From Mucilaginibacter sp. 44-25 (GTDB taxonomy: Bacteria; Bacteroidota; Bacteroidia; Sphingobacteriales; Sphingobacteriaceae): a stretch of DNA of 64,000 nucleotides. Made by a program: the position numbers and the translations under genes. The notes beneath the pieces are model-generated. The model was not told the origin of the DNA. It saw only the letters and a program-made list of their open reading frames with translations, and searched no databases. Position 1 is the first letter of the stretch, and each line of letters starts with the position of its first letter. The stretch lies in assembly GCA_001898335.1 (NCBI GenBank), contig MKTS01000001.1, positions 310,001-374,000 of the forward strand, in the 5' to 3' direction. Below, piece by piece: positions 1 through 8,758 of this stretch.

Positions 1-477
1 TTGTCGGTACTAATAGATTCGGTAGAGGCTTACGCCTGGGCAAAACATCTGCCTGCACCGCATTATAATATCGAAACCAAAACAAGCCCCGATGGTGATG
101 ATATTAAACACCCCGCCCCTCAAGAGTTCGTTGACCGGCTTATGGCTGTATTGTCTGCGAAAGGAATACTAAAAAGAGTGATCATCCAATCATTTGATCC
201 GCGTACGCTTGAAATTGTACACAGGCAATATCCGACGGTTGCTACAGCCTGGCTGGTATCTAATCAGAAAGATCTTAAAACCAATCTGTCTGCCTTAACT
301 TTCAAACCAACCATATACAGCCCTGATTATAAAATGCTGAATAAACAAATGGTTGACGATTGCCATTTGCTCGGCATAAAAGTGATTCCTTGGACAGTAA
401 ATGATCCTAAAGACATTCAAGCTGTTAAGGCGTTGGACGTTGACGGTATGATCTCTGATTATCCGGACCGACTTTAA
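1..477 (+). CDS. Glycerophosphodiester phosphodiesterase, C-terminal part
   Basis: The reading frame is open at the left edge, so the true start lies outside the window. The 158 visible residues match the C-terminal half of the GDPD TIM barrel. Visible marks are a YNIETK strand near residue 24 (usual YNIEIK, with a metal-binding Glu), an IQSFDP strand near 63 and a VIPWTVND strand near 129, followed by the usual DGMISDYPD ending. The family hydrolyses glycerophosphodiesters to glycerol-3-phosphate and an alcohol, often in the periplasm of Bacteroidota. The N-terminal catalytic HRG segment and any signal peptide cannot be seen. Confidence 0.85.
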   Translation: MSVLIDSVEAYAWAKHLPAPHYNIETKTSPDGDDIKHPAPQEFVDRLMAVLSAKGILKRVIIQSFDPRTLEIVHRQYPTVATAWLVSNQKDLKTNLSALTFKPTIYSPDYKMLNKQMVDDCHLLGIKVIPWTVNDPKDIQAVKALDVDGMISDYPDRL

Positions 478-620
478 AAAAGTTAAATGCTTTTAACGAG
501 GAATATCAACTTAGAAACTGTAAAATTGATGATATGCCAATATCATATAATTTTATGGTAATAAAGTTGAATATCAGTTAATGCAAACGGCTTTATTTGT
601 ATTAATAAAATAAAACCTAA

Positions 621-651
621 AAAGGCTTCATTAATCTTATGATAAGCCTTT
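621..651. terminator. Inverted repeat between GDPD gene and fucose-type operon
   Basis: AAAGGCTT (621-628) pairs with AAGCCTTT (644-651) over a 15-nt loop, in AT-rich DNA. It may terminate the upstream gene or lie in the leader of the next operon; the T-run is weak. Nothing else stands out in 478-659. Confidence 0.3.
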
Positions 652-674
652 ATTAATATATGATAAGTTCTAAC

Positions 675-2330
675 ATGTCTACTGACTATCTACAGATACA
701 TCCGCATGATAATGTTCTGGTTGCGTTAAAAGATTTAAAAGCTGGTAAATTGATACAGCACAATGGCGAAACATTTAATCTTACTACAGATGTGTCGGCC
801 AAGCATAAGTTCACTATTCATTTATTGAACAAAGGTGATGAGATTTACATGTATGGTGTTTTGGTAGGCGTAGCTAATGAAAGCATTGATAAAGGAGCCG
901 CCATAACCACCGGAAACATACATCACGCATCAACCGGCTTTGAATTGGGCGAGCGTAAACTGCAGTGGGATAAGCCACAGGTAAGTGATTTTGAATCGCT
1001 GACATTTATGGGATATCATCGCAGCGATGGCAGTGTGGGTACCAGTAACTATTGGCTGGTAATACCTTTGGTATTCTGCGAAAACAGAAATGTTAATGTG
1101 CTAAAAGATGCTATGTATGCCAAACTCGGTTTTGACCAGCCTAAAGGTTATGAACAGGAGGTAGACAGCCTGATTGACATGTATAGGGCGGGAAAGTCTG
1201 TTGAGGAAATATTATCGGCGGATATAACTCACCAATCTGTGAGCGGAAACCAAACACGCAAGGTATTTGCCAATATTGATGGTATCAAATTTTTGAATCA
1301 CGAACTTGGATGCGGCGGAACTAAGTCTGATTCTGACGCTCTTTGCGGGCTGCTGGCGGGTTATATTACGCATCCAAACGTTGCTGGTGCTACCGTGCTG
1401 AGTTTAGGATGCCAGCACGCGCAGGCCGATATATTAAGAGCTGAGATCAACAAAAGAGACCCGCGTTTTGATAAGCCGCTCATAATACTTGAGCAGCAGC
1501 AAATAGGTACAGAAAGCAGGTTGATGCAGGAGGCGCTTAAACAAACATTTACTGGTCTTATACATGCTAACAAGCAGCAAAGGATGCCGGCGCCGTTATC
1601 AAAATTATGCGTAGGCCTTGAGTGTGGCGGATCCGACGGCTTTTCGGGAATTTCAGCTAACCCGGCGCTGGGATATTTTTCAGATATGCTGGTAGCTTTA
1701 GGGGGCAGTGTGATCCTGGCAGAATTTCCGGAACTGTGCGGCGTAGAGCAGGAACTGAGCGACAGGTGCGTAGACGAACGTTCGGCTTTGCGTTTTATGG
1801 AGCTGATGCGTAATTACAATGCTCAGGCCGAGGCAGCGGGGTCAGGCTTTTACGCTAATCCCTCACCTGGTAATATAAGGGACGGATTAATTACAGACGC
1901 CATTAAATCTGCCGGTGCGGCAAAAAAAGGCGGGACTTCGCCGGTAGTGGATGTGCTGGATTATCCTGGAAAGGTTTCAAAACCGGGCTTAAACTTGTTA
2001 TGCACCCCCGGGAGTGATGTGGAAAGCACTACCGCCGAGGTAGCTGCAGGCGCTAATGTAGTATTGTTTACAACAGGCTTGGGTACACCAACTGGTAACC
2101 CTGTAGCACCGGTGATTAAGCTATCTACCAATACGGCACTTTATAAGCGTATGCCCGATATTATTGATATTGACTGCGGTACTATTATAGAAGGTACAGA
2201 AAGTATTGCTGAAGCAGCAAAACGTATACTCAAATATGTAATTGACGTAGCCAGCGGCAACATAAAACCTAAGGCGGTGCAGTTAGGCCAGGACGATTTT
2301 ATACCTTGGAAAAGGGGCGTATCACTCTAA
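675..2330 (+). CDS. UxaA-family sugar-acid dehydratase (altronate dehydratase type; likely L-fuconate dehydratase)
   Basis: This is a two-part UxaA-family enzyme: an N-terminal SAF domain (about residues 1-90), then the D-galactarate dehydratase/altronate hydrolase domain with the ECGGSDGFSG segment near residue 320. About 551 residues is normal for the family. The ATG at 675 (MSTDYLQIHP) fits family starts better than the in-frame ATG at 660. Family members dehydrate aldonic acids to 2-keto-3-deoxy acids in the cytoplasm. The following SDR, FAH hydrolase and SDR genes are those of the oxidative L-fucose route, so L-fuconate is the inferred substrate; altronate or galactarate remain possible. 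Only 12 nt separate it from the next gene, so an operon is likely. Confidence 0.85.
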   Translation: MSTDYLQIHPHDNVLVALKDLKAGKLIQHNGETFNLTTDVSAKHKFTIHLLNKGDEIYMYGVLVGVANESIDKGAAITTGNIHHASTGFELGERKLQWDKPQVSDFESLTFMGYHRSDGSVGTSNYWLVIPLVFCENRNVNVLKDAMYAKLGFDQPKGYEQEVDSLIDMYRAGKSVEEILSADITHQSVSGNQTRKVFANIDGIKFLNHELGCGGTKSDSDALCGLLAGYITHPNVAGATVLSLGCQHAQADILRAEINKRDPRFDKPLIILEQQQIGTESRLMQEALKQTFTGLIHANKQQRMPAPLSKLCVGLECGGSDGFSGISANPALGYFSDMLVALGGSVILAEFPELCGVEQELSDRCVDERSALRFMELMRNYNAQAEAAGSGFYANPSPGNIRDGLITDAIKSAGAAKKGGTSPVVDVLDYPGKVSKPGLNLLCTPGSDVESTTAEVAAGANVVLFTTGLGTPTGNPVAPVIKLSTNTALYKRMPDIIDIDCGTIIEGTESIAEAAKRILKYVIDVASGNIKPKAVQLGQDDFIPWKRGVSL

Positions 2331-2342
2331 TTTTTATTAAAC

Positions 2343-3107
2343 ATGTTTAGCTTAGGAGGAAAACAAGCGGTAATAACCGGAGGAGGGAGTGGCATAGGCA
2401 AGGCTATAAGCCAACTATTTGCCAGGCAAGGCGCCACAGTACATATTATAGAATTAAATGAAACCGCAGCTTCTGATACCGTAAAAGAAATACAGGAGAC
2501 GGGCGGTAAGGCATTTGCCTACGGTGGCGATGTGACCAACCAGGATCAGATGGTGGATGTATTTCACAGGATAACCGAAGTAGATATACTGGTTAATAAT
2601 GCCGGTATAGCGCATGTGGGTAATCTGGAGAATACCAGCGCATCAGATTTTGACCGTATTTACAGCGTTAATGTTAAGGGGGCTTATAATTGCTTTTATG
2701 CAGCTATTCCTTTGATGAAGTCACGCAAGGGCGGCGTTATTTTAAGTATGGCGTCTATAGCGGCATTGGTGGGTATAACAGATCGGTTTGCCTATTCTAC
2801 GAGCAAGGGGGCTATTTACGCAATGAGTTTGTCTGTAGCGCGTGATTATATGCAATACAATATCCGTAGCAATACCATTTCACCTGCTCGGGTACATACT
2901 CCGTTTGTTGATGGCTTTATCAGCAAAAATTATCCGGGCAGGGAAGAGGAAATGTTTCAGAAGCTTTCTCAAAGCCAGCCGATCGGCCGTATGGCCCAAC
3001 CTGCTGAAATTGCCGCGTTGGCTTTGTATCTATGTTCAGACGAAGCCTCATTTATTACAGGATGCGATTACCCTATTGATGGCGGATTTATTAAACTAAA
3101 CAATTAA
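2343..3107 (+). CDS. SDR oxidoreductase, probable 2-keto-3-deoxy-L-fuconate dehydrogenase
   Basis: A classical short-chain dehydrogenase of 254 residues. It has the nucleotide-binding TGGGSGIG at 12-19, NNAG at 85-88, and an intact catalytic Ser138-Tyr151-Lys155 set (the Tyr is in YSTSK). The C-terminal 'ITGCDYPIDGGF' is the usual SDR end. Lying between a UxaA dehydratase and an FAH hydrolase, it probably oxidises 2-keto-3-deoxy-L-fuconate to the 2,4-diketo acid using NAD(P)+. The substrate is inferred from context only. It sits 12 nt after the dehydratase and 6 nt before the hydrolase gene. Confidence 0.85.
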   Translation: MFSLGGKQAVITGGGSGIGKAISQLFARQGATVHIIELNETAASDTVKEIQETGGKAFAYGGDVTNQDQMVDVFHRITEVDILVNNAGIAHVGNLENTSASDFDRIYSVNVKGAYNCFYAAIPLMKSRKGGVILSMASIAALVGITDRFAYSTSKGAIYAMSLSVARDYMQYNIRSNTISPARVHTPFVDGFISKNYPGREEEMFQKLSQSQPIGRMAQPAEIAALALYLCSDEASFITGCDYPIDGGFIKLNN

Positions 3108-3113
3108 GAACTA

Positions 3114-3968
3114 ATGAAATTGATCAGATACGGAAAAGCTGGTGCCGAAAAAACCGGTGTTATATATAATGGAAAGCGACTGGACGTATCTGGTTTTGCT
3201 TCAAACTTTGATGAAGCTTTCTTTGAAAGCGACGGCTTGGCTCAGCTAAAAGAGTATGTTGCTACCGGTCATGGTCAGCTACCAGTTGTAAGTGAAGATG
3301 AGCGCCTGGGTTGCCCGGTAGGTCGTCCTTCTAAAATTGTCTGCATAGGTTTAAACTATGCAGACCATGCCCGCGAAACTAACGCACCTACACCTTCGGA
3401 GCCGATCATATTTTTTAAAAGTACAACAGCTATTACCGGCCCTAATGATGATGTGATTATTCCTAAAGGTTCACAAAAAACAGACTGGGAGGTTGAACTT
3501 GCCGTACTCATTGGTAAAAAAGCCTCTTATGTTACTGAAGCTGAAGCGCATCACTACATTGGTGGGTATTTACTGCACAACGATGTGTCTGAAAGAGAAT
3601 TCCAATTGGAGCGTAACGGTACCTGGGATAAAGGTAAAGGTTGCGACACGTTTGCACCGCTGGGGCCCTACCTGGTAACACCCGATGAAATTGAAGATGT
3701 GAACAATTTACGTTTGTGGCTGAGTGTGAACGGGAAAATGATGCAGGATGGCACAACTGCTAACCTCATATTCAATATACCATATTTAATAGCTTATATC
3801 AGCCAGTTCATGACCTTGTTGCCGGGCGATATTATCTCAACAGGTACGCCAGCAGGAGTTGGCCTGGGATTTAAGCCGCCTGTTTACCTTAACCCCGGGG
3901 ATGTGGTTGAATTAGGTATTGATGGATTGGGGACACAAAAGCAAACATTAAGGGCTTACAAACAATAA
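3114..3968 (+). CDS. Fumarylacetoacetate hydrolase family protein, probable 2,4-diketo-3-deoxy-L-fuconate hydrolase
   Basis: A 284-residue member of the FAH superfamily. After a small N-terminal domain the catalytic fold starts at 'IVCIGLNYADHARE' (near residue 75). The expected metal ligands are visible: Glu126 and Glu128 in WEVELAV and Asp157 in LHNDVSERE. The signature 'GDIISTGTPAGVG' lies near residue 240. In the oxidative fucose route this type of enzyme cleaves the C-C bond of the diketo acid to pyruvate and lactate. Automatic annotation often names such proteins ureidoglycolate lyase; the operon argues against that here. Confidence 0.85.
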   Translation: MKLIRYGKAGAEKTGVIYNGKRLDVSGFASNFDEAFFESDGLAQLKEYVATGHGQLPVVSEDERLGCPVGRPSKIVCIGLNYADHARETNAPTPSEPIIFFKSTTAITGPNDDVIIPKGSQKTDWEVELAVLIGKKASYVTEAEAHHYIGGYLLHNDVSEREFQLERNGTWDKGKGCDTFAPLGPYLVTPDEIEDVNNLRLWLSVNGKMMQDGTTANLIFNIPYLIAYISQFMTLLPGDIISTGTPAGVGLGFKPPVYLNPGDVVELGIDGLGTQKQTLRAYKQ

Positions 3969-3990
3969 TTGCGGCACTAAATCAGATAAC

Positions 3991-4779
3991 ATGGATTTAT
4001 TTTTAAAGGATAAAGTTATCATCGTTAGTGGTGGTGCTAAAGGTATAGGCAAGGGGATCAGCATGGTGCTGGCTAACGAGGGGGCTATACCTGTAATTAT
4101 TGGCAGGAACGAGGAGGATAACCTCTCTGCTGTTAAAGAAATTGAAACTAATGGTGGGGCTGCTTTTCAGGTAGTTGCAGAGCTCTCCGTTCCAGAAAAT
4201 TGCGAAAAAGTTATTCAAAATGTGGTAAAGCAATTTGGCCGCATTGATGGTTTGGTAAACAATGCAGGTTTAAACGACGGGATAGGTTTAGAAAAAGGTA
4301 GTTACAAGGGCTTTATGGATTCTCTGCATCGTAACCTGGTGCATTATTATCTGTTGGCACACTTCGCTTTACCCGAACTTAAAAAAACGCAGGGCGCTAT
4401 CGTAAATATCAGTTCTAAGACTGCCGAAACAGGGCAGGGCGAAACATCAGCCTACGCGGCTGCGAATGGCGGCCGTAATGCACTTACCCGTGAATGGGCC
4501 GTTGAATTGCTTAAATATAACATACGCGTTAATGCTGTAGTAGTTGCCGAGTGCTGGACGCCGCAATACGAGAACTGGATAAACACCTTGCCGAACTCTG
4601 AAGAAACACTGAGAGAAATAAACGCGCGTATTCCTTTACAGCACCGAATGACTACTGCCGAGGAAATTGCTAACACTACAGCTTTCCTGCTTTCGAAATG
4701 TTCCAGCCATACTACAGGGCAACTGGTACACGTGGACGGAGGATACGTACATCTGGATAGGGCGCTGCTAAGAGATTAG
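3991..4779 (+). CDS. SDR oxidoreductase, probable L-fucose dehydrogenase, with YxxxN instead of YxxxK
   Basis: A 262-residue SDR with SGGAKGIG at 13-20, NNAG at 90-93, Ser141/142 and Tyr155. The fourth residue after the Tyr, the usual catalytic Lys, is Asn159 (codon aat at 4465-4467). The C-terminal 'GQLVHVDGGYVHLDR' resembles Bacteroidetes SDRs found with fucose genes. The inferred role is the first step, L-fucose to L-fucono-lactone. The lactonase and transporter expected for the route are not in this window. The Lys-to-Asn change either alters the proton relay or marks a subfamily with a shifted catalytic residue. Confidence 0.75.
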   Translation: MDLFLKDKVIIVSGGAKGIGKGISMVLANEGAIPVIIGRNEEDNLSAVKEIETNGGAAFQVVAELSVPENCEKVIQNVVKQFGRIDGLVNNAGLNDGIGLEKGSYKGFMDSLHRNLVHYYLLAHFALPELKKTQGAIVNISSKTAETGQGETSAYAAANGGRNALTREWAVELLKYNIRVNAVVVAECWTPQYENWINTLPNSEETLREINARIPLQHRMTTAEEIANTTAFLLSKCSSHTTGQLVHVDGGYVHLDRALLRD

Positions 4780-4847
4780 CATCGCAACATCCTCACAATT
4801 TGCAGGCACGGATAATTTTTGCTTATTTAATGCCACACATAATTAGA

Positions 4848-5516
4848 ATGGCAAAGCGTATCATTTTATTACTATCGTTCATTACACTAAACGTTGTTGC
4901 TTTTTCGCAACAAAAAAATCGGTATATTAAAGTTGAAACACCACAGGGTTGGTGTGTGGTAAAGTTGTATAACGAAACCCCGGTGCATCGCGATAATTTT
5001 ATCAAATTAACTAAAGCGGGGTATTTTAATAAAACCACCTTTAACCGCATATTAAAGAATTTCGTGGTACAGGGGGGCGACCAAGATTCGTTGTACGAAA
5101 AGGGTAAAAAACTCAATCCAGAGCAAAAATGGTTACCCGCCGAATTAGTTCCGGCCTTGTTTCATCATCGTGGTGCTGTAGCTATGGGGCGCGATGATAA
5201 TCCGTCACAATCATCATTTAGCACCCAGTTTTATATCGTAGATGGGAAAACGTGGACAGATGAACAGTTGGATATGGTAGAACAGAAATACCATTACCGC
5301 CTTACGCCCGAACAAAGAAACGTTTACCGTACTGTTGGGGGCACCCCATTTTTAGATGGCCATTATACCGTATTTGGTGAAATCGTAAAAGGTATGGCCC
5401 TTATTGATAAAATCACCGCCGTTAATGTAGATAAAAACGGTAACCCTGATAATACAGTCTGGATGAAGGTAACGGTGTTAAGCCCCGGTCAGACAAAGGC
5501 GGTATTAAAAAATTAA
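4848..5516 (+). CDS. Exported cyclophilin-type peptidyl-prolyl cis-trans isomerase
   Basis: The start at 4848 gives MAKR followed by a hydrophobic stretch and 'VVAFSQQ', a normal signal peptide; upstream in-frame starts (4800 TTG, 4830 ATG) would bury it. The mature part is a cyclophilin domain: 'TVxxNFIKL-like' strand near residue 45, 'GYFNKTTFNRILKNFVVQGGD' region (residues about 58-80), 'AVAMGRDDNPSQSSFSTQFYI' region and a final 'LDGHYTVFGEIVKGM'. It would speed prolyl isomerisation in the periplasm. The SSFSTQFYI segment corresponds to the conserved NGSQFFI of the family. A roughly 45-residue helical insert (TWTDEQLDMVEQKYH and on) separates the last strands, as in other Bacteroidetes members. 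Confidence 0.88.
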   Translation: MAKRIILLLSFITLNVVAFSQQKNRYIKVETPQGWCVVKLYNETPVHRDNFIKLTKAGYFNKTTFNRILKNFVVQGGDQDSLYEKGKKLNPEQKWLPAELVPALFHHRGAVAMGRDDNPSQSSFSTQFYIVDGKTWTDEQLDMVEQKYHYRLTPEQRNVYRTVGGTPFLDGHYTVFGEIVKGMALIDKITAVNVDKNGNPDNTVWMKVTVLSPGQTKAVLKN

Positions 5517-5543
5517 AACTTACTTAACCAGTTGCACTAGAAT

Positions 5544-6014
5544 ATGCATGAAGCAGAATCACTAAACAAAGTAGCAGAATTTCATCGTACATTTAAACAT
5601 CCTATTTTAAATAACCCAACCATACCCGATAAAAAGCGTTGCGATCTGCGGGTTGCTTTGCTTGCAGAAGAGGTAAAAGAATTACAGGATGCTGTAGCTG
5701 ATAACAATATTGTAGAAATAGCCGACGCACTTTGTGATATACAGTACGTATTGGCCGGCGCAATATTGGAGTTTGGTCTGGCCGATAAATTTAAGGAACT
5801 GTTTGACGAGGTGCATCGCTCCAATATGAGTAAGGCATGTAACTCAGCAGATGAAGCAAGCCAAACCATAGCACATTATAAAGCAAAAGAAGGCTGTGAA
5901 GCCTACATGCACCAGGAGGATGAACGATTCTTGGTTTACCGTAGTCACGACAACAAAACATTGAAATCAGTGAACTATTCTCCCGCTGATCTGAAAAGTA
6001 TTATTGAAAGATAA
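5544..6014 (+). CDS. MazG/phosphoribosyl-ATP pyrophosphohydrolase-like nucleotide pyrophosphohydrolase
   Basis: A 156-residue all-alpha protein. The metal-binding signature of the all-alpha NTP pyrophosphatase superfamily is visible: LLAEEVKEL (near residues 36-44) followed by EIADALCDI (near 56-64), that is EExxE...ExxD. Members cleave nucleoside triphosphates to the monophosphate and pyrophosphate, either in histidine synthesis (PRA-PH) or as house-cleaning enzymes. There is no histidine gene nearby, so house-cleaning is more likely. The gene follows the cyclophilin gene by 27 nt. The C-terminal 60 residues have no motif I recognise. Confidence 0.8.
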   Translation: MHEAESLNKVAEFHRTFKHPILNNPTIPDKKRCDLRVALLAEEVKELQDAVADNNIVEIADALCDIQYVLAGAILEFGLADKFKELFDEVHRSNMSKACNSADEASQTIAHYKAKEGCEAYMHQEDERFLVYRSHDNKTLKSVNYSPADLKSIIER

Positions 6015-6021
6015 GCTGTAA

Positions 6022-6615
6022 TTACAGCTTATCTAATTTAAAATAGCCCAAGTAAATTTCGTCATCCGGTAAAGAGGAATTTGGTATTATGCTGATATTG
6101 AAATTAGCTTTTTGATGGGGTAACAAAATATCTTCAATACGATAGATATCATCCACATCTATGCCATATTTATCATCAACATGCGCGTTTGCGCCCTTTG
6201 TTGTATGTGTTGGGGTTATGGTGTTGGTTTTAAAGAACACGGTTTTTTTAGATTCCTGTACGGCTAATGCCTGATCTGTTTGAACGGATAACATGGTGTA
6301 ATGCTGCTCGGCCAGGTCACCCACTTTATAACCACCAAGGTTAATAAAGAATAATTTTTTTTCGTCGGCAACCTTTTGTTCTCCTTTAGGGCTAACTATA
6401 ATGCTGTACCCATCAACAGTATTTACCTCTCGCCAGCCATCAATATGCAGGCTTGATCCTGCTTCAGGCCAAAAAGCTTTCATTTCCGGAACGAGTTCTT
6501 TGATTGATGTGCCTATACCAAAGAAAAAATCATGCTGTTCAATATGTCTTCCGGGGGCTTTTGATCCTAAAAGCACCATAAATAATTTATAGTTAGTACC
6601 GGGCTGCTGGTTCAT
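6022..6615 (-). CDS. DUF1543 domain protein
   Basis: The 197-residue product starts 'NYKLFMVLLGSKAPGRHIEQHD', with an FFFGIG motif and 'KAFWPEA', which I recognise as the DUF1543 pattern; a second copy-like half (from 'KLFFINLGGY', near residue 86) suggests the usual internal duplication. No catalytic motif or signal peptide is visible and the function is unknown. Its start overlaps the 3' end of the upstream FAD-protein gene by 23 nt, so the two are probably co-transcribed. Confidence 0.75.
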   Translation of the reverse strand: MNQQPGTNYKLFMVLLGSKAPGRHIEQHDFFFGIGTSIKELVPEMKAFWPEAGSSLHIDGWREVNTVDGYSIIVSPKGEQKVADEKKLFFINLGGYKVGDLAEQHYTMLSVQTDQALAVQESKKTVFFKTNTITPTHTTKGANAHVDDKYGIDVDDIYRIEDILLPHQKANFNISIIPNSSLPDDEIYLGYFKLDKL

Positions 6616-8404
6616 GGTTTAAAATGCTTTTTACAATAATGTCCGAAGCCGCCTCACCAAAGTCGAGGCCGGAGTAATCCGGATTGTAGCCGCCAATATA
6701 CGGAACAGCCATGATATATATCCGCTCATTCAGCGCACCATAACTATCTACAGCTTCAAAATTATCATTAATGGCAATGCCCGGTACCTGCAGGTAATAA
6801 TTTTCCTCATGGTCTGTATAAACATTTTTATTCCCTTTGTCTTTTTCTATTAGACCCTTTTCCAGGTCTTTAAATCTTAATCCGGCCGGGGCAAGCGTCC
6901 TGTTTTTTACAAGGCCTTTAAAAGGGAAATCGTCATAAACGAAATGCTGTTGGCCTGTGCTGTCGATAAAGGTTTTATAGGAAATTTTAATTGGCTTACC
7001 TTGCGCATCATTGTAATGATAAACAGTTGCCTCATCAGCAGGTTCAACATAACTGTCATCACCTACTGTTATTATTTCCAGTACTCCGGCATTGTAAAGT
7101 GCCATCATTTCTTCTGCCGAGCTTTGCGGAACAAAGGCAATTACTACAGAAATTAGCGGCATAAGCGTTTTTTGGATGCGCAACATATCTTCGGCCGAAA
7201 AATATTTTGCCGGGTAGTTCATGGCAAAGCTTAATATGGCGAGCATCTCTTTCCAATAAACCGACTTTCGTTGAGCTATGGATGCCTCGGCTTCGTCATA
7301 TTCTATTTTTAACAATTCAGAAGGAGGGATACTTTCGCGTAGTGCCATCATTGCACCAACAAACTCCTCCATGTTCATGCCCTTTATCTCTTCGTAAAAC
7401 GCAGGCCGCATAGTTTTGAGAGGCAATTTAAAATCCTGTTCAAAAATATAATCAAGGGACAGGAAGCCGTTATTTTGTGCCCTGTGATCCTTTATTTGTT
7501 GTGGTGTAAGGGTTTTATTTTTAGAAAGATGTGGGTCTTCGAGATGGAACCTTACAGCGGGTAACAAACCATTACGAGAATGCATGATCATTTTGAAATC
7601 CGGGCTGTCATCATGCAGTTGGTAAATGATATGGCCATCTTCATTTCTATGATAATGACCATTGTGCCTGGATAGTGTGCGGATAGCATCAATGGCAGTT
7701 AATGATGAGCCTTTAATTGCCACCGGGTGATTGATCTTCTGCGCCAGTTTTGCAGGGGGGTAGGGTGAATCGTAATATCCTTTTATTTTATCTTCATTTT
7801 TCTTAGGCCAGTTATGCCCGGTAGAAATAATTACAATATCAAATTCTAAAACCTGCTCATGGTTAATGGTAACTTTTACCCTTTCCTCATTAGGGTGATC
7901 GACGATATCTGTGACGCAACTGTTATAAAATATTTCATATTCAATTCCTTTCTCATTGGCCTTTCGCTGTAATAGCTTAAACTGTTCGGTAAGATACTGG
8001 CCAAAGAGTAGTCGGGGCAATACTTTGTAATCGTTAAATTTTTCTGGATCAATATGATATTTATCAAGGGTATCGCGTGGTACCGATTTAATCCATTTAT
8101 TTAGCGAAGTAACTAAATCTGGTATTTCATTCCCCGAAACATTGGTAACGTGCTCATCATTCGCGCCATCACGAGAATAGGGCATGCCTGCACCCAGCCG
8201 ATCGCTCTTTTCAAATATGGAAATGGTGAAATTATGTTCACCTGATTCGACAAACCGTTTAAATATAAATAAGCTGCTCGGCCCTCCGCCAAGTATAGCT
8301 ATATGCTTTTTTATCTTCAAGTATAAGTAGGTGTCTTTTAATTTATGATACCTGTTTTTACACCTAATTGTTTTATTATGCCTGTTATCACAGTAACTGT
8401 GCAT
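6593..8404 (-). CDS. FAD/NAD(P)-binding protein, large flavoprotein (NAD_binding_9 type)
   Basis: A protein of 575-603 residues with an N-terminal dinucleotide fold, HIAILGGGPSSLFIFKRF, then 'DRLGAGMPYS' and 'VTNVSGNEIPDL' as in the FAD-NAD(P)-binding family PF13454. A second nucleotide-binding part contains 'IVIISTGHNWP' and the C-terminus has 'SYGALNERIYIMAVPYIGG'. The substrate is unknown. The ATG at 8404 lies immediately after the T-run of a terminator-like hairpin, and its first 28 residues are polar and unlike the family. A TTG at 8320-8318, just before the HIAILGGG strand, is a credible alternative start. The gene is followed by the overlapping DUF1543 gene. Confidence 0.75.
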   Translation of the reverse strand: MHSYCDNRHNKTIRCKNRYHKLKDTYLYLKIKKHIAILGGGPSSLFIFKRFVESGEHNFTISIFEKSDRLGAGMPYSRDGANDEHVTNVSGNEIPDLVTSLNKWIKSVPRDTLDKYHIDPEKFNDYKVLPRLLFGQYLTEQFKLLQRKANEKGIEYEIFYNSCVTDIVDHPNEERVKVTINHEQVLEFDIVIISTGHNWPKKNEDKIKGYYDSPYPPAKLAQKINHPVAIKGSSLTAIDAIRTLSRHNGHYHRNEDGHIIYQLHDDSPDFKMIMHSRNGLLPAVRFHLEDPHLSKNKTLTPQQIKDHRAQNNGFLSLDYIFEQDFKLPLKTMRPAFYEEIKGMNMEEFVGAMMALRESIPPSELLKIEYDEAEASIAQRKSVYWKEMLAILSFAMNYPAKYFSAEDMLRIQKTLMPLISVVIAFVPQSSAEEMMALYNAGVLEIITVGDDSYVEPADEATVYHYNDAQGKPIKISYKTFIDSTGQQHFVYDDFPFKGLVKNRTLAPAGLRFKDLEKGLIEKDKGNKNVYTDHEENYYLQVPGIAINDNFEAVDSYGALNERIYIMAVPYIGGYNPDYSGLDFGEAASDIIVKSILNHEPAARY

Positions 8405-8553
8405 AAAAAAAGCCGTATATCATTGCTATACGGCTCTGCCGGGAGACCATATCCCCCCTAAATTAATAGTATGATCGCCCTGGTTTTCAAATAAGGCCTC
8501 ACAATTTCCCAGTTCAAAACTGTAAAGCATATTACAATTATTATTCATAATTG
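8405..8553 (-). ncRNA. Candidate structured small RNA or leader RNA
   Basis: About 148 nt on the minus strand with its own promoter (8560-8590) and a terminal hairpin: 9-bp arms at 8411-8419 and 8427-8435, followed on the minus strand by seven Ts. Inside are several further hairpins: CAAUUAU/AUAAUUG near the 5' end, CAGUU/AACUG, CUGG/CCAG, and GAUCAU (8471-8476) with AUGGUC (8445-8450), extended by a GGG/CCC clamp. No open reading frame of note is present. I do not recognise a known riboswitch core. It may be an independent sRNA (6S-like by size), or an attenuating leader for the flavoprotein gene just downstream. Confidence 0.5.
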
Positions 8554-8559
8554 CTTGAG

Positions 8560-8590
8560 CAAATGTAACCGTGTATATATAGCTTATCAA
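8560..8590 (-). promoter_or_regulatory. Promoter for the candidate small RNA
   Basis: On the minus strand, TTG (8590-8588), a 20-nt spacer, then TACATTTG (8567-8560), matching the Bacteroidota -7 consensus TAnnTTTG. Transcription would start near 8553. Confidence 0.55.
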
Positions 8591-8707
8591 TAACTCATTT
8601 GCTGTATATTATGTAGTACATTATTAAAGTATATAGAATTGAATAAAATTTAAGTTTTTGCAAATGAATTGATTAGACTATTTATCCAATATTATTTAAA
8701 AAAAAAG

Positions 8708-8738
8708 TTTGCACAGGTACTCAAAAAAGCTACCTTTG
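8708..8738 (+). promoter_or_regulatory. tRNA-Pro promoter
   Basis: TTTG at 8708-8711, a 19-nt spacer and TACCTTTG at 8731-8738 match the Bacteroidota sigma consensus TTTG-N19-TAnnTTTG. The box ends 20 nt before the tRNA. Confidence 0.8.
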
Positions 8739-8758
8739 CAGTCCCAAACAAAACCAAA

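Noticed and set aside
8405..8553. Purine or TPP riboswitch reading of the candidate RNA
   Set aside because: GATATGG resembles a purine-riboswitch block, but the TTTCTACC and CCGTAAA blocks are missing, and no CTGAGA core for TPP is present.
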